A DNA stretch of 64,000 bases from an uncultured Bacilli bacterium (GCA_934085825.1 CAKOHR010000002.1:62001-126000); one strand, 5' to 3'. Shown: positions 18,214 through 27,161, counted from the first letter of the stretch. Notes: generated by a model not told the origin, from the sequence alone. Numbers and translations: made by a program.

Positions 18214-19728
18214 TTACTTTCTTTTCTTATCTTCTTCAATATACATTATTATATTTGAAGTTGTTATATCTGCATCTGTATGTGGAGGATCTACTTCTGG
18301 CTTTTCAGGTACTTCTGGCTTTTCAGGTACTTCTGGCTTTTCAACATCCCCAATAGCATTTTTATAAATGTAAGTAACTTCTATTGTTCCATCTTTATAT
18401 TTACCAGTTGTTTCTCCTTCAACTGTTATGAATTCAAATCCTTCAAATTCTTTTTGAACTGTACTGTATGGTGTATCTACTTCTTTTTCAGTAATAATTG
18501 AATCAGTAAGTTTATTTCCATCTTCATCAACATAATTAACTATTAATTTACCAAATACTTTTTCTTTTTGTAATTCAAGTTTAATATCAAATCCAAAAGC
18601 CATAAATTGGAAAACATTAACCACATATGGACCATCAATTGACATAAGCATTGGTCTAAGTGATGCTGTAGAATTGCTAGTAATTGTACCTAAGTCATTT
18701 CTAACAACACTTTCAGTTATGGCATTGTCACTACGCATATAGTCTCCTAAATAGAAACCATTATTTTTGACATTTGTATCATTATATTTATTTCCATCTA
18801 GGTCAACTAATGGATAGATTGTTAAACCTTTATTATAGAACCAATCGTATCCAAAGCTATTAACTATAGGATTAGTTTCTTTATTTCGGTAAAATTCACC
18901 ATTAAGTAATCCCCCAACATATTCTTTATTCCAATCCATGTATCCATAGATAGCATCATTTGTTAAATCATATAATGTTTTAGCATCTGTATTAAAATAA
19001 TTATTATAAAAATCTAAATAATATTTAGCTAAATCATCAATACCATTTTCATAACCTTGAGCAATAAGTTCAGCACCTAACACTTCATCAGTTAACAATG
19101 CTCGAGACATTAAAGCCTTCCAAGCAGACATAGAATTTTTATTTACACTCCATAAAACTTTACCATTATATAAATATTCATGTTTTCTTGTTTTTTTGTT
19201 ATATACTAAATTTGGTGAGTTTAAATATAAAGATGTAATAGCTTGATTTTGTGTTCTTCTAATAGACCAATTAGCAGCTATTTTTTGACCATCAAATCCA
19301 ACAGCATCTTTTATATAAATACCATTTTCATTGTTATTGATGTCATAACTATAATACTCATCACTATTTCCTAGTATTGACATATCTTTAGTATTTAATT
19401 TAAATGAATTATTAACATAGTTGTATGTATATTTTGATTTATTGATAATTTCAATTGTAAATGGATCAGAACTTTGTCCAGGTACATATAATCCTTCAAT
19501 AATATCAAGTAATTCTTTACTGGCATTGATATAAATTTTATCACCATCAAAATCTTCTGGTATAGTATAAATTAACTTTAATTCTTCTTTACTAGAATCT
19601 GGCTTAATGCCATCAGTTAATTTTTTAAATTCTTCTCTTTGTACGTCCCAATTAGATGTTGCATTTACATTAGTTAAGCCAAATAAGGCAACTAGTGTTA
19701 AAACAATTATTTTTTTTACATTTTTCAT
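18214..19728 (-). CDS. Secreted surface protein with MucBP-like domain and Pro-rich tail
   Basis: The 504-residue protein begins with a signal peptide (KKIIVLTLVALFGLTNVNA). About 370 residues of a unique Asn/Tyr-rich domain follow, then a MucBP-like module (LIVNYVDEDGNKLTDS to VTYIYKN, about 395-460), seen in many mucus- and wall-binding proteins of Firmicutes. Three PEVPEK-type repeats come next. The C-terminus, PPHTDADITT then a few residues and EEDKKRK, resembles a sortase signal in having a PxT-like box and a basic tail, but the hydrophobic membrane segment normally between them is missing. A sortase gene lies upstream. The gene has a long (~170-base) leader and its own promoter. Anchoring is therefore uncertain. 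Confidence 0.8.
   Translation of the reverse strand: MKNVKKIIVLTLVALFGLTNVNATSNWDVQREEFKKLTDGIKPDSSKEELKLIYTIPEDFDGDKIYINASKELLDIIEGLYVPGQSSDPFTIEIINKSKYTYNYVNNSFKLNTKDMSILGNSDEYYSYDINNNENGIYIKDAVGFDGQKIAANWSIRRTQNQAITSLYLNSPNLVYNKKTRKHEYLYNGKVLWSVNKNSMSAWKALMSRALLTDEVLGAELIAQGYENGIDDLAKYYLDFYNNYFNTDAKTLYDLTNDAIYGYMDWNKEYVGGLLNGEFYRNKETNPIVNSFGYDWFYNKGLTIYPLVDLDGNKYNDTNVKNNGFYLGDYMRSDNAITESVVRNDLGTITSNSTASLRPMLMSIDGPYVVNVFQFMAFGFDIKLELQKEKVFGKLIVNYVDEDGNKLTDSIITEKEVDTPYSTVQKEFEGFEFITVEGETTGKYKDGTIEVTYIYKNAIGDVEKPEVPEKPEVPEKPEVDPPHTDADITTSNIIMYIEEDKKRK
18293..18346 (-). repeat. 18-bp tandem repeat encoding PEVPEK
   Basis: Three tandem units of 18 bp (two exact, the third diverging after 14 bases) encode the Pro/Glu/Lys/Val linker of the surface protein. 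The length keeps the frame if copies are gained or lost. Confidence 0.85.
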
Positions 19729-19901
19729 GACTTTTTTCCTTCCCTATATAAATATATTCTAATATTTAATAAGGTATCACTATAACTCTTCAGATAGGTC
19801 ATGTATTCTTTTTCTTAAAAACACCAATGCCAAACCCATTTTAATAACCAAAACCAAAACCCTCTCAAGAAATTAACTAGTAATTCCTTACTTGGCCTTA
19901 T

Positions 19902-19943
19902 ATTCTATACCTATATTTACCAAAAGTCAAGAAAATTGTCGAC
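19902..19943 (-). promoter_or_regulatory. Promoter with upstream GTCGAC box for the surface-protein gene
   Basis: On the minus strand TTGACT (19930-19925), 17 bases and TAGAAT (19907-19902) form a good sigma-A promoter. A GTCGAC palindrome sits eight bases upstream. The same GTCGAC-AATTTT-CTTGACT...TAGAATATA arrangement precedes the Rpn gene at 59.1 kb. The gene-free stretch 19729-19959 otherwise holds the long leader, with no other feature that I can see. Confidence 0.65.
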
Positions 19944-19959
19944 TTTTGTCGAAAAAATG

Positions 19960-20377
19960 GTTACAGTTCAGATAGAACATGACAAAAATAGGATAGATTT
20001 GTAAAATTTATCCTATTTTAAATAAGAATAGGTTTGTTATCTAATAGGAAATTTATAGCATCAAATACGTTAAAACTTATTTTTCTTATATGTTGAAAAA
20101 CAACTTTTTGTAACTACATAACTTTCTGCACCATTTTCACTTCTAAATTTACCAATTTTTTGTCTTATTTTCGTTGATCTTAAATCTGCTTCAGCCCTGT
20201 TATTAGAAAATGGAACGTAGAGTTTTTCTAAGAATAATAAATGATTGTATGCATATTCTTTCATTCTATTTAACAAATTTATTTCTTCTTTGGCATAAGC
20301 ATTAAGTTTCCTGTCAGCCAAATATTCTTTATGTCCTTTTAAAATTATTTTCTTCACTTTTCTATCTGAACTGTAAC
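19960..20377. mobile_element. 418-bp IS66-derived deletion element with 18-bp inverted ends
   Basis: Perfect 18-bp inverted repeats (GTTACAGTTCAGATAGAA) bound the element at 19960-19977 and, inverted, 20360-20377. Between them is only the C-terminal part of an IS66 transposase frame. That frame runs straight out of the right inverted repeat, so the element looks like an IS66 copy with its 5' two-thirds deleted. I see no convincing 8-bp target duplication. It sits between the sortase terminator and the surface-protein promoter. Confidence 0.75.
20070..20377 (-). pseudogene. IS66 family transposase, C-terminal remnant
   Basis: The frame encodes NRMKEYAYNHLLFLEKL, then VPFSNNRAEADLRSTKIRQK and IGKFRSENGAESYVVTKSCFSTYKKNKF. 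This matches the end of IS66 transposases, including the catalytic Glu context (NNxAExDLR) and the IS66 C-terminal Ser-Thr-x-Lys tail. The N-terminal domains and the first catalytic Asp residues are gone, so it cannot transpose by itself. The open frame continues upstream through the right inverted repeat into the sortase terminator, which gives it an accidental start; I do not treat it as an expressed gene. IS66 accessory genes are not present. Confidence 0.85.
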
Positions 20378-20390
20378 AAAAAAACATTAA

Positions 20391-20412
20391 AAAAAGGTCA
20401 TTAGACCTTTTT
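20391..20412 (-). terminator. Intrinsic terminator of the sortase gene
   Basis: AAAAAGGTC, loop ATTA and GACCTTTTT form the hairpin; on the minus strand a T-run follows. It covers the sortase stop codon at 20401-20403 and lies 13 bases outside the IS66 remnant. Confidence 0.85.
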
Positions 20413-21111
20413 AGCAATAACTAATAAATATTTATTTTTATATTTACTATATTTTTTATGATGTGAACATGTCTGAAGTATTAATACTTCATCACTTTCT
20501 TCTATAGTAACACCAGTGTCATACCAAGATTTTTCTTTTAAAGTTTTTATATGACTTAAAAAATCTTCATTAGAAAAATCAACTTTCATATAACTCCAAT
20601 CTTTAGTTTCAACAAACACTGAAAATATTTGATATCTTTGTTTACTGTTGGTATCTTCCAAAAATATAAATTGATGTTCTTTATAAAAATCTTCATCATA
20701 ATATTTTTCTAATTCTTTAAATGGCACAGTTAAACTAGATGAATTATGACTATAAATTAAGTTTTTCTTTCCTTCATTTATTTTAACACGATAATCTAAA
20801 TATACTGAACCCACTATATTCTTATTTTTATTAATACCATGACTTAAATAAAACTCATTATCATCACTTTGAAGTACTGGTTCACTAATATTAGTACCAG
20901 GAATAGTTAAATATCCCACAATATCTTTATTATTATTTTCTTCCTGCAATTCTTTTACTTTAGTATATTCCTTTTGTTCAAATTTATCAGTAAAATAAAC
21001 GCCCTCGTAAATTGTTCTCTCATCTTTAGATTCTTCAAAAATTAAAACAAAAGCTAACACTAATGCAGCAAAAAATGTAACAATATACTTTAAAACATCC
21101 TTATTTTCCAT
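20401..21111 (-). CDS. Class B-like sortase with unusual C-terminal active site
   Basis: Sortases cleave sorting signals of secreted proteins and join them to peptidoglycan. The 236-residue protein has an N-terminal membrane helix (about residues 8-26), then the SrtB-type core: VGYLTIPGTNISEPVLQ, GSVYLDYR, catalytic His in NLIYSHNSSS near 125, and catalytic Cys in LQTCSHHKKY near 213. Class B enzymes normally have an Arg before the last strand (R-x-V-V-x-A-K). Here the tail reads NKYLLVIAKKV, with no Arg; a Lys or Tyr takes its place. The start ATG follows GGGGG. Its probable substrate is the surface protein downstream. It has its own terminator. Confidence 0.87.
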   Translation of the reverse strand: MENKDVLKYIVTFFAALVLAFVLIFEESKDERTIYEGVYFTDKFEQKEYTKVKELQEENNNKDIVGYLTIPGTNISEPVLQSDDNEFYLSHGINKNKNIVGSVYLDYRVKINEGKKNLIYSHNSSSLTVPFKELEKYYDEDFYKEHQFIFLEDTNSKQRYQIFSVFVETKDWSYMKVDFSNEDFLSHIKTLKEKSWYDTGVTIEESDEVLILQTCSHHKKYSKYKNKYLLVIAKKV

Positions 21112-21179
21112 GCCAATCCCCCGTTTTTATTGGTTACTATCTTACCACTTATAACTATATTTTGTCAATATTCCATCAA

Positions 21180-21209
21180 AAGAAAAGAATGTGAAAAACT
21201 TTCACATTC
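21180..21209 (-). terminator. Intrinsic terminator of pheST
   Basis: GAATGTGAAA (21187-21196), loop AAC and TTTCACATTC (21200-21209) make a ten-bp stem; the minus-strand transcript ends in TTTTCTTTTG. Confidence 0.9.
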
Positions 21210-21217
21210 ATATTATT

Positions 21218-23641
21218 TTATTCTTCTCTTAGTTTAGCACCGCATCTTTTTTCCAAAGATTTTAATATACTTGCCATCTTTTCATTAATTTCTTCCATTG
21301 TCATAGTGCTTCCTTCACTCATCATTCTGACTTTAAATGTAACAGACTTTTTACCATCAGGAATTTGATTTCCACGATACACATCAACAAATTCAACTTC
21401 CTTAACTTTATTTTTTACTGTTTGATGAATTAATTTCCAATTAATATTTTCATCAACAATTATAGATAAATCTTTTTCCACCAAAGGAAGTTCAGGTAAT
21501 CTTTCATACTTATTATCACGTGAAGCAAAAGGTACTAATTTTTCTAAATTAAATTCAAACATTGCCACATTAGTTCTTTTTATTTTACATTCATTCATTG
21601 TTTTAACACTAACAAGTCCTAAAGAGCCAATTATTTCTCCATTTAATGTTATGTTTAAGTAAGCATTAATATCAGCCCAGCTTGGTTTTTCAATTTGTTC
21701 AAGTTGGATGGCTTCCATATGAGCATATCTTGCCATATTTTCTAATACACCTTTTGCTTCGTAAAATATCTTCTTAGCATCTTTACCTACGATAGCACCA
21801 GTTAAAGATTTATGTTGAATTGGAAGTATTTCATCGCTACTTGATGGTCTATAGTCGCCTTTTTTATAAACTTCAGATACTTCAAATATTTTAAATTCAT
21901 CATAATATCTTAAGTTTTTAGAAATTGCTTCAAGAGCACCTGAAATAAGTGATTTTCGAAGTATTGCTAGTTCTGGTGCTGGTGGTGTTGCAAGCGTTAT
22001 GGCATCAGAAGTATCAATTCCTGCAGCTTTAATATATTTTTCATCAACCCATGGATACGTAAATATTTCATAAAAACCGCATCTATATGCAAAATATTCC
22101 ATAATTCTTTTTTCAAGTAAAACTTTTCTTTGATTAATGGAATGCTTTAATGTAATTGTTATTGGTTTAGCTTCAAATGAGTCAAATGATAGTATTCGAG
22201 CAATATCCCCCATAACATCATCTTTAATTGTGACATCACCTGTTGATCTGTATGTTGGAACAACACACGTGTAAATGTCATTATCTAGAGTAACTTCATA
22301 ACCTAAAGATGTAAGTATTTGTTTAATTACATCATCACTTATTACTTTACCAAGTCTTTCATCTAAGAACTTTCTACTTACTTCAATAACATTTTTCTTT
22401 GTTTCATTTGGACATACATCATTATATTTAACTACTTTACTTTCTGGGAATATTTCTTTAATTAAAGTAAGAGCTAAACTTAAACCTTCATCAACTCTTT
22501 GGGTATCAATACCTTTTTCATAACGCATTGAGGCATCAGTTTTTTCTGCAAATCTTTTGCCAGTTTTTCTAATGGCTGTTGCACTAAATGATGCTACTTC
22601 AAGAAGCACACCTTTTGTATCAGGTAAAATTGAGTCTTTTTTACCACCACGAATACCTGCTAGAGCTAAAGGTTCATCTTCATCACAAATAACTAAATCA
22701 TCTTCAGTTAAGCTTATAGAGTTATTATCAAGTAGTAATAATTCTTCACCTTTCTTAGCATTTCTAACAACAATTTTTTCTCCATCAACATGAGTTTTAT
22801 CAAAGGCATGAAGTGGTTGCCCAGTTGCTATCATAACATAATTTGTTATATCAACAATTGCATTTATTGGTCTAAGTCCACATTTAACTAAAGCAGATTG
22901 CATCCAAACTGGAGATTTTCTTTCGTCTATTCCATCTATTTCAACTGCTGCATATCTACTGCATTTACTTGTTTCTTCAATTTCAACGTTATATTTAGGT
23001 AAACTTTTATCTATATCATAACTTTCTAATTTTTTAAGTGGCACATTATAAATAGTACTTAATTCTCTGGCAATACCATAGTGTCCCCATAAATCTGGTC
23101 TATTTGATAAAGATTTATTATCTATTTCTAAAACAGTATCATTTAAGTCAAGAACATCAGCAATATTATCACCAGGGGCACATTTTATACCTTTTAAATC
23201 AATAATTTCAGCTTCATCCATTTGAGGAAAGAAATCACTTAAGAAAACTTCTTCAGCAGCACAAATCATACCAAATGATTCTTCACCACGCATTTTTGTT
23301 TTTTCTATTTTTACAGGTTCTCCTTGTCCATGCCAAACAACTACTGCATCAGGTTTACAAACAACTACATTTTCACCAACATATAGATTAGATCCACCAC
23401 ATACTATTTGAACAGACGCTTCTTCACCAATATCAACAAGACAAAGTCGTAATTTATCAGCATTTGGGTGAGGTTTTACTTCTAAAATTTTACCTACAAC
23501 AATATCATGAAATTTTTCGCCAACATTTAGAGTACCTTCAACTTCAACAGTTCTAAGGGTCATGTCATAAGCAATTTTATCATTAGTTATACTTGCAGGT
23601 AAATCAACATATTTTTTTATTAAATTTAAACTAACTCTCAT
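21218..23641 (-). CDS. pheT: Phenylalanine--tRNA ligase beta subunit
   Basis: PheT pairs with PheS in the (alpha-beta)2 enzyme that charges tRNA-Phe; it carries the editing site and anticodon-binding region. The 807-residue length is normal. Domains in order: N-terminal tRNA-binding OB fold (about 40-150, HPNADKLRLCLVDIG), B3/B4 editing domain (about 200-400, with GQPLHAFD), B5 domain (about 405-475), catalytic-like core, and the C-terminal ferredoxin-fold anticodon-binding domain (YERLPELPLVEKDLSI onward, 710-805). AAGGAGGATAAAT precedes the ATG. It follows pheS by 11 bases and shares its T-box control. Confidence 0.97.
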   Translation of the reverse strand: MRVSLNLIKKYVDLPASITNDKIAYDMTLRTVEVEGTLNVGEKFHDIVVGKILEVKPHPNADKLRLCLVDIGEEASVQIVCGGSNLYVGENVVVCKPDAVVVWHGQGEPVKIEKTKMRGEESFGMICAAEEVFLSDFFPQMDEAEIIDLKGIKCAPGDNIADVLDLNDTVLEIDNKSLSNRPDLWGHYGIARELSTIYNVPLKKLESYDIDKSLPKYNVEIEETSKCSRYAAVEIDGIDERKSPVWMQSALVKCGLRPINAIVDITNYVMIATGQPLHAFDKTHVDGEKIVVRNAKKGEELLLLDNNSISLTEDDLVICDEDEPLALAGIRGGKKDSILPDTKGVLLEVASFSATAIRKTGKRFAEKTDASMRYEKGIDTQRVDEGLSLALTLIKEIFPESKVVKYNDVCPNETKKNVIEVSRKFLDERLGKVISDDVIKQILTSLGYEVTLDNDIYTCVVPTYRSTGDVTIKDDVMGDIARILSFDSFEAKPITITLKHSINQRKVLLEKRIMEYFAYRCGFYEIFTYPWVDEKYIKAAGIDTSDAITLATPPAPELAILRKSLISGALEAISKNLRYYDEFKIFEVSEVYKKGDYRPSSSDEILPIQHKSLTGAIVGKDAKKIFYEAKGVLENMARYAHMEAIQLEQIEKPSWADINAYLNITLNGEIIGSLGLVSVKTMNECKIKRTNVAMFEFNLEKLVPFASRDNKYERLPELPLVEKDLSIIVDENINWKLIHQTVKNKVKEVEFVDVYRGNQIPDGKKSVTFKVRMMSEGSTMTMEEINEKMASILKSLEKRCGAKLREE

Positions 23642-23652
23642 ATTTATCCTCC

Positions 23653-24690
23653 TTACTTAAATTCTTTTAAAAATCTTAAATCACTACTATGGAAAAGTCT
23701 TACATCATCTACGCCATAACGCATCATTACAAGTCTATCTAGACCAATATTAATATAAAAACCAGTCCATTCATCTGGATTTAAACCCGCAGATTTTAAG
23801 ACATTTGGATGAATTACACCACCAGGCATAACTTCAATCCAGCCATTATGGTTACATACTTTACATCCTACGCCACCACAAACTAAGCATTCCATATCAA
23901 TTTCATAACCAGGCTCAGTAAATGGGAAGAACCCTTCTCTCATTCTCGTATTTATTTTTTTACCAAATACTTTTTCAAGTATTGTTTGGATCATAACCAT
24001 ACCTGATGAAAATGAAATATCTTTATCTACGATTAATGCTTCATATTGATAGAATGCTCTTTCGTGTCTAGCATCAGTTGTTTCATTTCTAAATACTTTG
24101 CCAGGATAAACAAATCTAGCTGGTGCACCATGTTTTAAAAGATATCTTACTGAGCCACCAGTTAAATGAGGTTTTAAACAAAGTCTTTCAGCACCTTCTT
24201 TATTTTCTGTTCCTTCAATCCAATATGTATCCATTGATTGACGTGCTGGATGATCCTTAGCAAAATTCAAATTATCAAAAGCATACTTTTCACTACTTAT
24301 ATCATCTTCAGTATAAACTTCAAAACCAAGGGAAGCAAAAGCTTCGTTCAAATCATTACGCATCTCTGTAATTGGGTGAAGTGCTCCTTCACTTACACTC
24401 GTGCCAGGAATGGTAATATCGATTGGGCGGTCTAAAACACTCATAGAGCCAATAATTTCTTCTTCCTTATCTGATAATTTTTCCGCAAATACATTTTTAA
24501 TTTCAGTAGTAAGCATACCAATAGATTTCTTTTCATCAGCACTTAAACTTCCCATGTTTTTAAATACTTCGGCTAGCTTGCTTTTCTTACCAGTTAAATC
24601 TTTTTTAATTTCTTCAAGTTCTACTAAAGTTTTAGCATTTTCTATTTTTTCTAAACCTTTAGTTTTAATTTCTTCTAATCTTTCCTTCAT
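23653..24690 (-). CDS. pheS: Phenylalanine--tRNA ligase alpha subunit
   Basis: PheS holds the class II catalytic core for tRNA-Phe charging. The protein (345 residues) has the N-terminal coiled coil (MKERLEEIKTKGLEKIENA), motif 2 with VFRNETTDARHERAFYQYE near 205, FTEPGYEIDME near 255, and motif 3 GLDRLVMMRYGVDDVR near 310. A zinc-like CLVCGGVGCKVC cluster lies near 267-278, as in some Bacilli. I start it at 24690; AAAGGATT lies just upstream. An open frame reaches 25 codons further up, but that stretch lies inside the T-box terminator. Expression is controlled by the leader at 24711-24935. Confidence 0.97.
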   Translation of the reverse strand: MKERLEEIKTKGLEKIENAKTLVELEEIKKDLTGKKSKLAEVFKNMGSLSADEKKSIGMLTTEIKNVFAEKLSDKEEEIIGSMSVLDRPIDITIPGTSVSEGALHPITEMRNDLNEAFASLGFEVYTEDDISSEKYAFDNLNFAKDHPARQSMDTYWIEGTENKEGAERLCLKPHLTGGSVRYLLKHGAPARFVYPGKVFRNETTDARHERAFYQYEALIVDKDISFSSGMVMIQTILEKVFGKKINTRMREGFFPFTEPGYEIDMECLVCGGVGCKVCNHNGWIEVMPGGVIHPNVLKSAGLNPDEWTGFYINIGLDRLVMMRYGVDDVRLFHSSDLRFLKEFK

Positions 24691-24710
24691 AATAATCCTT
24701 TCTTTGATAC

Positions 24711-24935
24711 AAAATAAAAACACGAACAAGCTCCTTAAAAGGACGAAGCTTATTCGTGGTACCACCTTTTTTCATAGTATTTTACTATCTCATTAGATTA
24801 ACGCTCTTTCACGGTTTGACTCCATTATTGAAATTCATTAATTTGCCTTTTCTGTTGTAGTTTTCAGTCTATGACTACAATTCCCTGTCCAGAGTTTCAA
24901 ATTAATTACTTGGATAATTTCCTCGCCAATTACTT
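24711..24935 (-). promoter_or_regulatory. T-box riboswitch leader of pheST, Phe (TTC) specifier
   Basis: The conserved T-box sequence GGTGGTACCACG is at 24766-24755 (minus strand). The terminator CACGAATAAGCT...AGCTTGTTCGTG (24758-24721) is followed by TTTTTATTTT. A candidate specifier TTC followed by A is at 24832-24830, inside GAATTTCAA, in the 3' side of stem I. Stem I is of normal size (about 110 bases). Uncharged tRNA-Phe should favour the antiterminator and read-through. Confidence 0.92.
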
Positions 24936-24940
24936 CATAA

Positions 24941-24968
24941 GTATATTACTTTTTTTTATGTTTGTCAA
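24941..24968 (-). promoter_or_regulatory. Promoter of the pheST leader
   Basis: TTGACA at 24968-24963 and TATACT at 24946-24941 on the minus strand, 16 bases apart, a few bases before the T-box leader. Confidence 0.75.
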
Positions 24969-25037
24969 ATGTGTTTTTGGCTATTTTTTCATATTGGCAA
25001 GATGATAACTACAGCCAATCGTGCTAATCAAAAGTTA

Positions 25038-26531
25038 TCAAATTTCTAAAGTTATTGGTGAATCTTTAGTTCCAGATCCTCCAGCATAAGCAATAGAAGA
25101 CTTTAGATAAAAGACTGGACGTACAAAATAGCAATAACATGCGGGCATGTTTCCTAAAACACCGTCGGAACTAATGAGGTACACAACGAAGCCGTCTGAA
25201 GAATAAGGCGTAAGTGTCCATTCATTAAATCCCATGTACATCCAATTTACTGCTGTTACTGTCGAACTATTATACTTATTAAGTGCTTGTGTCCATGCAC
25301 TTGGACTTGCGGCAAATCCATAATCACTTGCATACATTAATCCTATTTTTGATATTCCATCACTAGGTCCATATCTTTTTGTTGCATTTGTTATTTCTGC
25401 TGCGTACATTTTGCTTGGCGTTACAACACTTGTTGTGTGACCACTCACTTTCCATGTTGTATTCTCTATCATATTTGCCCATGTTGTGCCTATATTTTTT
25501 AAATAATTTGTATTTAAATTTATTTTATTAAAGAGACTTGTACTCCATTCATTTGAACCACGCCTATTATTTATACTAGTATCATTTTTATAATTCCAGC
25601 AATATGTATTTGAGCTTCTATAATCTCCATCTATTCCAAGTAAATTACTATTTGCATAATCATATTTTATTAATTTTACTTTATCTTCAAATACTCCGAT
25701 TACTCTATACAAGTTATCTTCTGGACATGGGGTTGCATTACTCCCAAAACATACAAAATTATTTGGATTTGCACCAGAATATCTATATGAGCTATCTACT
25801 GCTCCATTTGCTAAACTTGAATTATGATAATATATTCCATTGTCTCCTTGTGTTCCTGTGTACAATGATTTTACATAATCTGCTAATAATGTTATTTTTT
25901 TCTTTTGTATCATCAACTTAGCACTCATACTCATGCCAGCATTAGCTTTTTGATTTTGATCATAGTTTACAAAGGTTATTGTTACGTTCCATTTTTCTTC
26001 TTTACTTGATGTTGTTGTTATTTCTCTATTATTAAATAGTGTTATTAATCCATTTTTATTTGTTATATCATAACCTGATACTTCTTTACCATCTGCTCCG
26101 GTTGCTACAACATGAGTTAAAGTGCTTATATCTGTTATTTCTGTTCCTGATGTATCTGTTACTGTCATTATTATTTCTGGTGTATTTTCATCTATTGAAT
26201 ATGTAAATGTATTATTTTCTATATTTAAATACAAATAATAATGTTCTGTTGCGATATTAGTCTTGTTATTGGCTGTTAATAATGCACTTGCATAAGTACT
26301 TGATGTTTGGTTACCAGTACCACTTGCAAAATTTTCTTGATTGATTGTAAAAGATATTTGATTACCTGTTGCAAATGTTAAAGTATCCACCGTGTTTGCA
26401 TTAATCTTAATATCTGCTGCTGCGGGATCGCCATTTTGGGCATTAAAATATGCATATGTTGCTGCAATTATTGTTAAAGCTAATGCAATTAATGCTATAA
26501 TACTTATTATTCTTTTCTTTTTACTTTCCAT
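25038..26531 (-). CDS. Surface protein with SipW/TasA-type N-terminus and repeat-family C-terminal domain
   Basis: The 497-residue protein starts KKKRIISIIALIALALTIIAATYAYFNAQ, which resembles the signal-anchor of SipW-dependent (TasA/camelysin-type) proteins with the A-T-Y-A-Y-F box. Residues about 40-210 form a beta-rich domain. From about 215 (YVKSLYTGTQGDNGIYY) comes a second module with SYRYSGANPN, LYRVIGVF and a Trp-rich centre, ending in FVRPVFYLKSS and GSGTKDSPITLEI. This second module is shared with the decayed gene at 11.2-12.4 kb. It is reminiscent of lectin-like domains of the FISUMP/DUF6273 type, but I am not sure. I start it at 26531 with AAGGAG upstream; the open frame extends 14 codons further without a site. 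Function unknown. Confidence 0.8.
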   Translation of the reverse strand: MESKKKRIISIIALIALALTIIAATYAYFNAQNGDPAAADIKINANTVDTLTFATGNQISFTINQENFASGTGNQTSSTYASALLTANNKTNIATEHYYLYLNIENNTFTYSIDENTPEIIMTVTDTSGTEITDISTLTHVVATGADGKEVSGYDITNKNGLITLFNNREITTTSSKEEKWNVTITFVNYDQNQKANAGMSMSAKLMIQKKKITLLADYVKSLYTGTQGDNGIYYHNSSLANGAVDSSYRYSGANPNNFVCFGSNATPCPEDNLYRVIGVFEDKVKLIKYDYANSNLLGIDGDYRSSNTYCWNYKNDTSINNRRGSNEWSTSLFNKINLNTNYLKNIGTTWANMIENTTWKVSGHTTSVVTPSKMYAAEITNATKRYGPSDGISKIGLMYASDYGFAASPSAWTQALNKYNSSTVTAVNWMYMGFNEWTLTPYSSDGFVVYLISSDGVLGNMPACYCYFVRPVFYLKSSIAYAGGSGTKDSPITLEI

Positions 26532-26734
26532 ATTTATAGTACTCCTTCTCAATATATTGTAAATAATTAACATATTTATTCATGTTTTATATAATAAATA
26601 TGGTTTATCATACTTTATTACAATATTATTGTAGCACTTTAAATAATCGTTGTCTACCATATTTAGATATTTATCTATAAATAATCAATTTAACTTTGTC
26701 ATTATATATAGAATAATATTTATAGGTGATTACA

Positions 26735-27025
26735 ATGATTGAAAAGAAATTATTTACAGGCATTACTGAAGAAGAATTAGATAAAATATATAAAATGATA
26801 TCTAAAAATGTTAAATATTATAGACTATATAATAACTCTCCATATGCTGATGTTGAAGGAAGAATTAGTCAAGAAAAATTAGCGGAACTATGTAATGTAT
26901 CAAGAAGCTTAATAGCTAATATTGAAAGTGTTAAAGTAAAACAAACCTTTTCTATTTCTGTTATAGCATCAATCAGTAAAGTATTAAACGTTCCTTTTGA
27001 AAACTTTTTTAAAGAAAATAAATAA
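26735..27025 (+). CDS. XRE-family helix-turn-helix regulator
   Basis: This 96-residue protein has an N-terminal extension of about 45 residues (KKLFTGITEEELDKIYKMI...) and an HTH: SQEKLAELCNVSRSLIANIES is the recognition core, and the end VLNVPFENFFKENK is typical of XRE proteins. I start it at the ATG at 26735 because AGGTG is six bases upstream; the GTG at 26726 is part of that site. It faces away from the surface-protein gene, and the 200-base gap between them holds the divergent promoters. A strong terminator follows. It may regulate the surface gene, but no operator could be recognised. Confidence 0.85.
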   Translation: MIEKKLFTGITEEELDKIYKMISKNVKYYRLYNNSPYADVEGRISQEKLAELCNVSRSLIANIESVKVKQTFSISVIASISKVLNVPFENFFKENK

Positions 27026-27026
27026 C

Positions 27027-27066
27027 AAAAAAACTATTTGATATGAATCAATCAAATAGTTTTTTT
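27027..27066 (+). terminator. Strong intrinsic terminator of the XRE gene
   Basis: AAAAAAACTATTTGA, a ten-base loop and TCAAATAGTTTTTTTG form a stem of about 14 bp with a T-run. The left end of the first TnpB element begins right behind it. Confidence 0.9.
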
Positions 27067-27161
27067 GTATACTAGGAAAGTCATCCAAATTTTGCAAAAT
27101 TAAATCTTGATGTGTGGCCGAACATATAGTATAATTATATTATCTAAGGGGGCCTAGTTTT

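Noticed and set aside
20070..20417. Expressed small gene of 115 codons
   Set aside because: It is a truncated IS66 transposase frame that gains a start by reading through the inverted repeat and the sortase terminator.
24691..24765. N-terminal extension of PheS with a hydrophobic stretch
   Set aside because: The extra codons lie within the T-box terminator and leader; the ribosome-binding site selects the ATG at 24690.
25003..25036. Terminator hairpin after the SipW-type surface protein (GATAACT...AGTTATC)
   Set aside because: The dyad is present but its loop is long and no T-run follows on the minus strand, so a terminator is not convincing.
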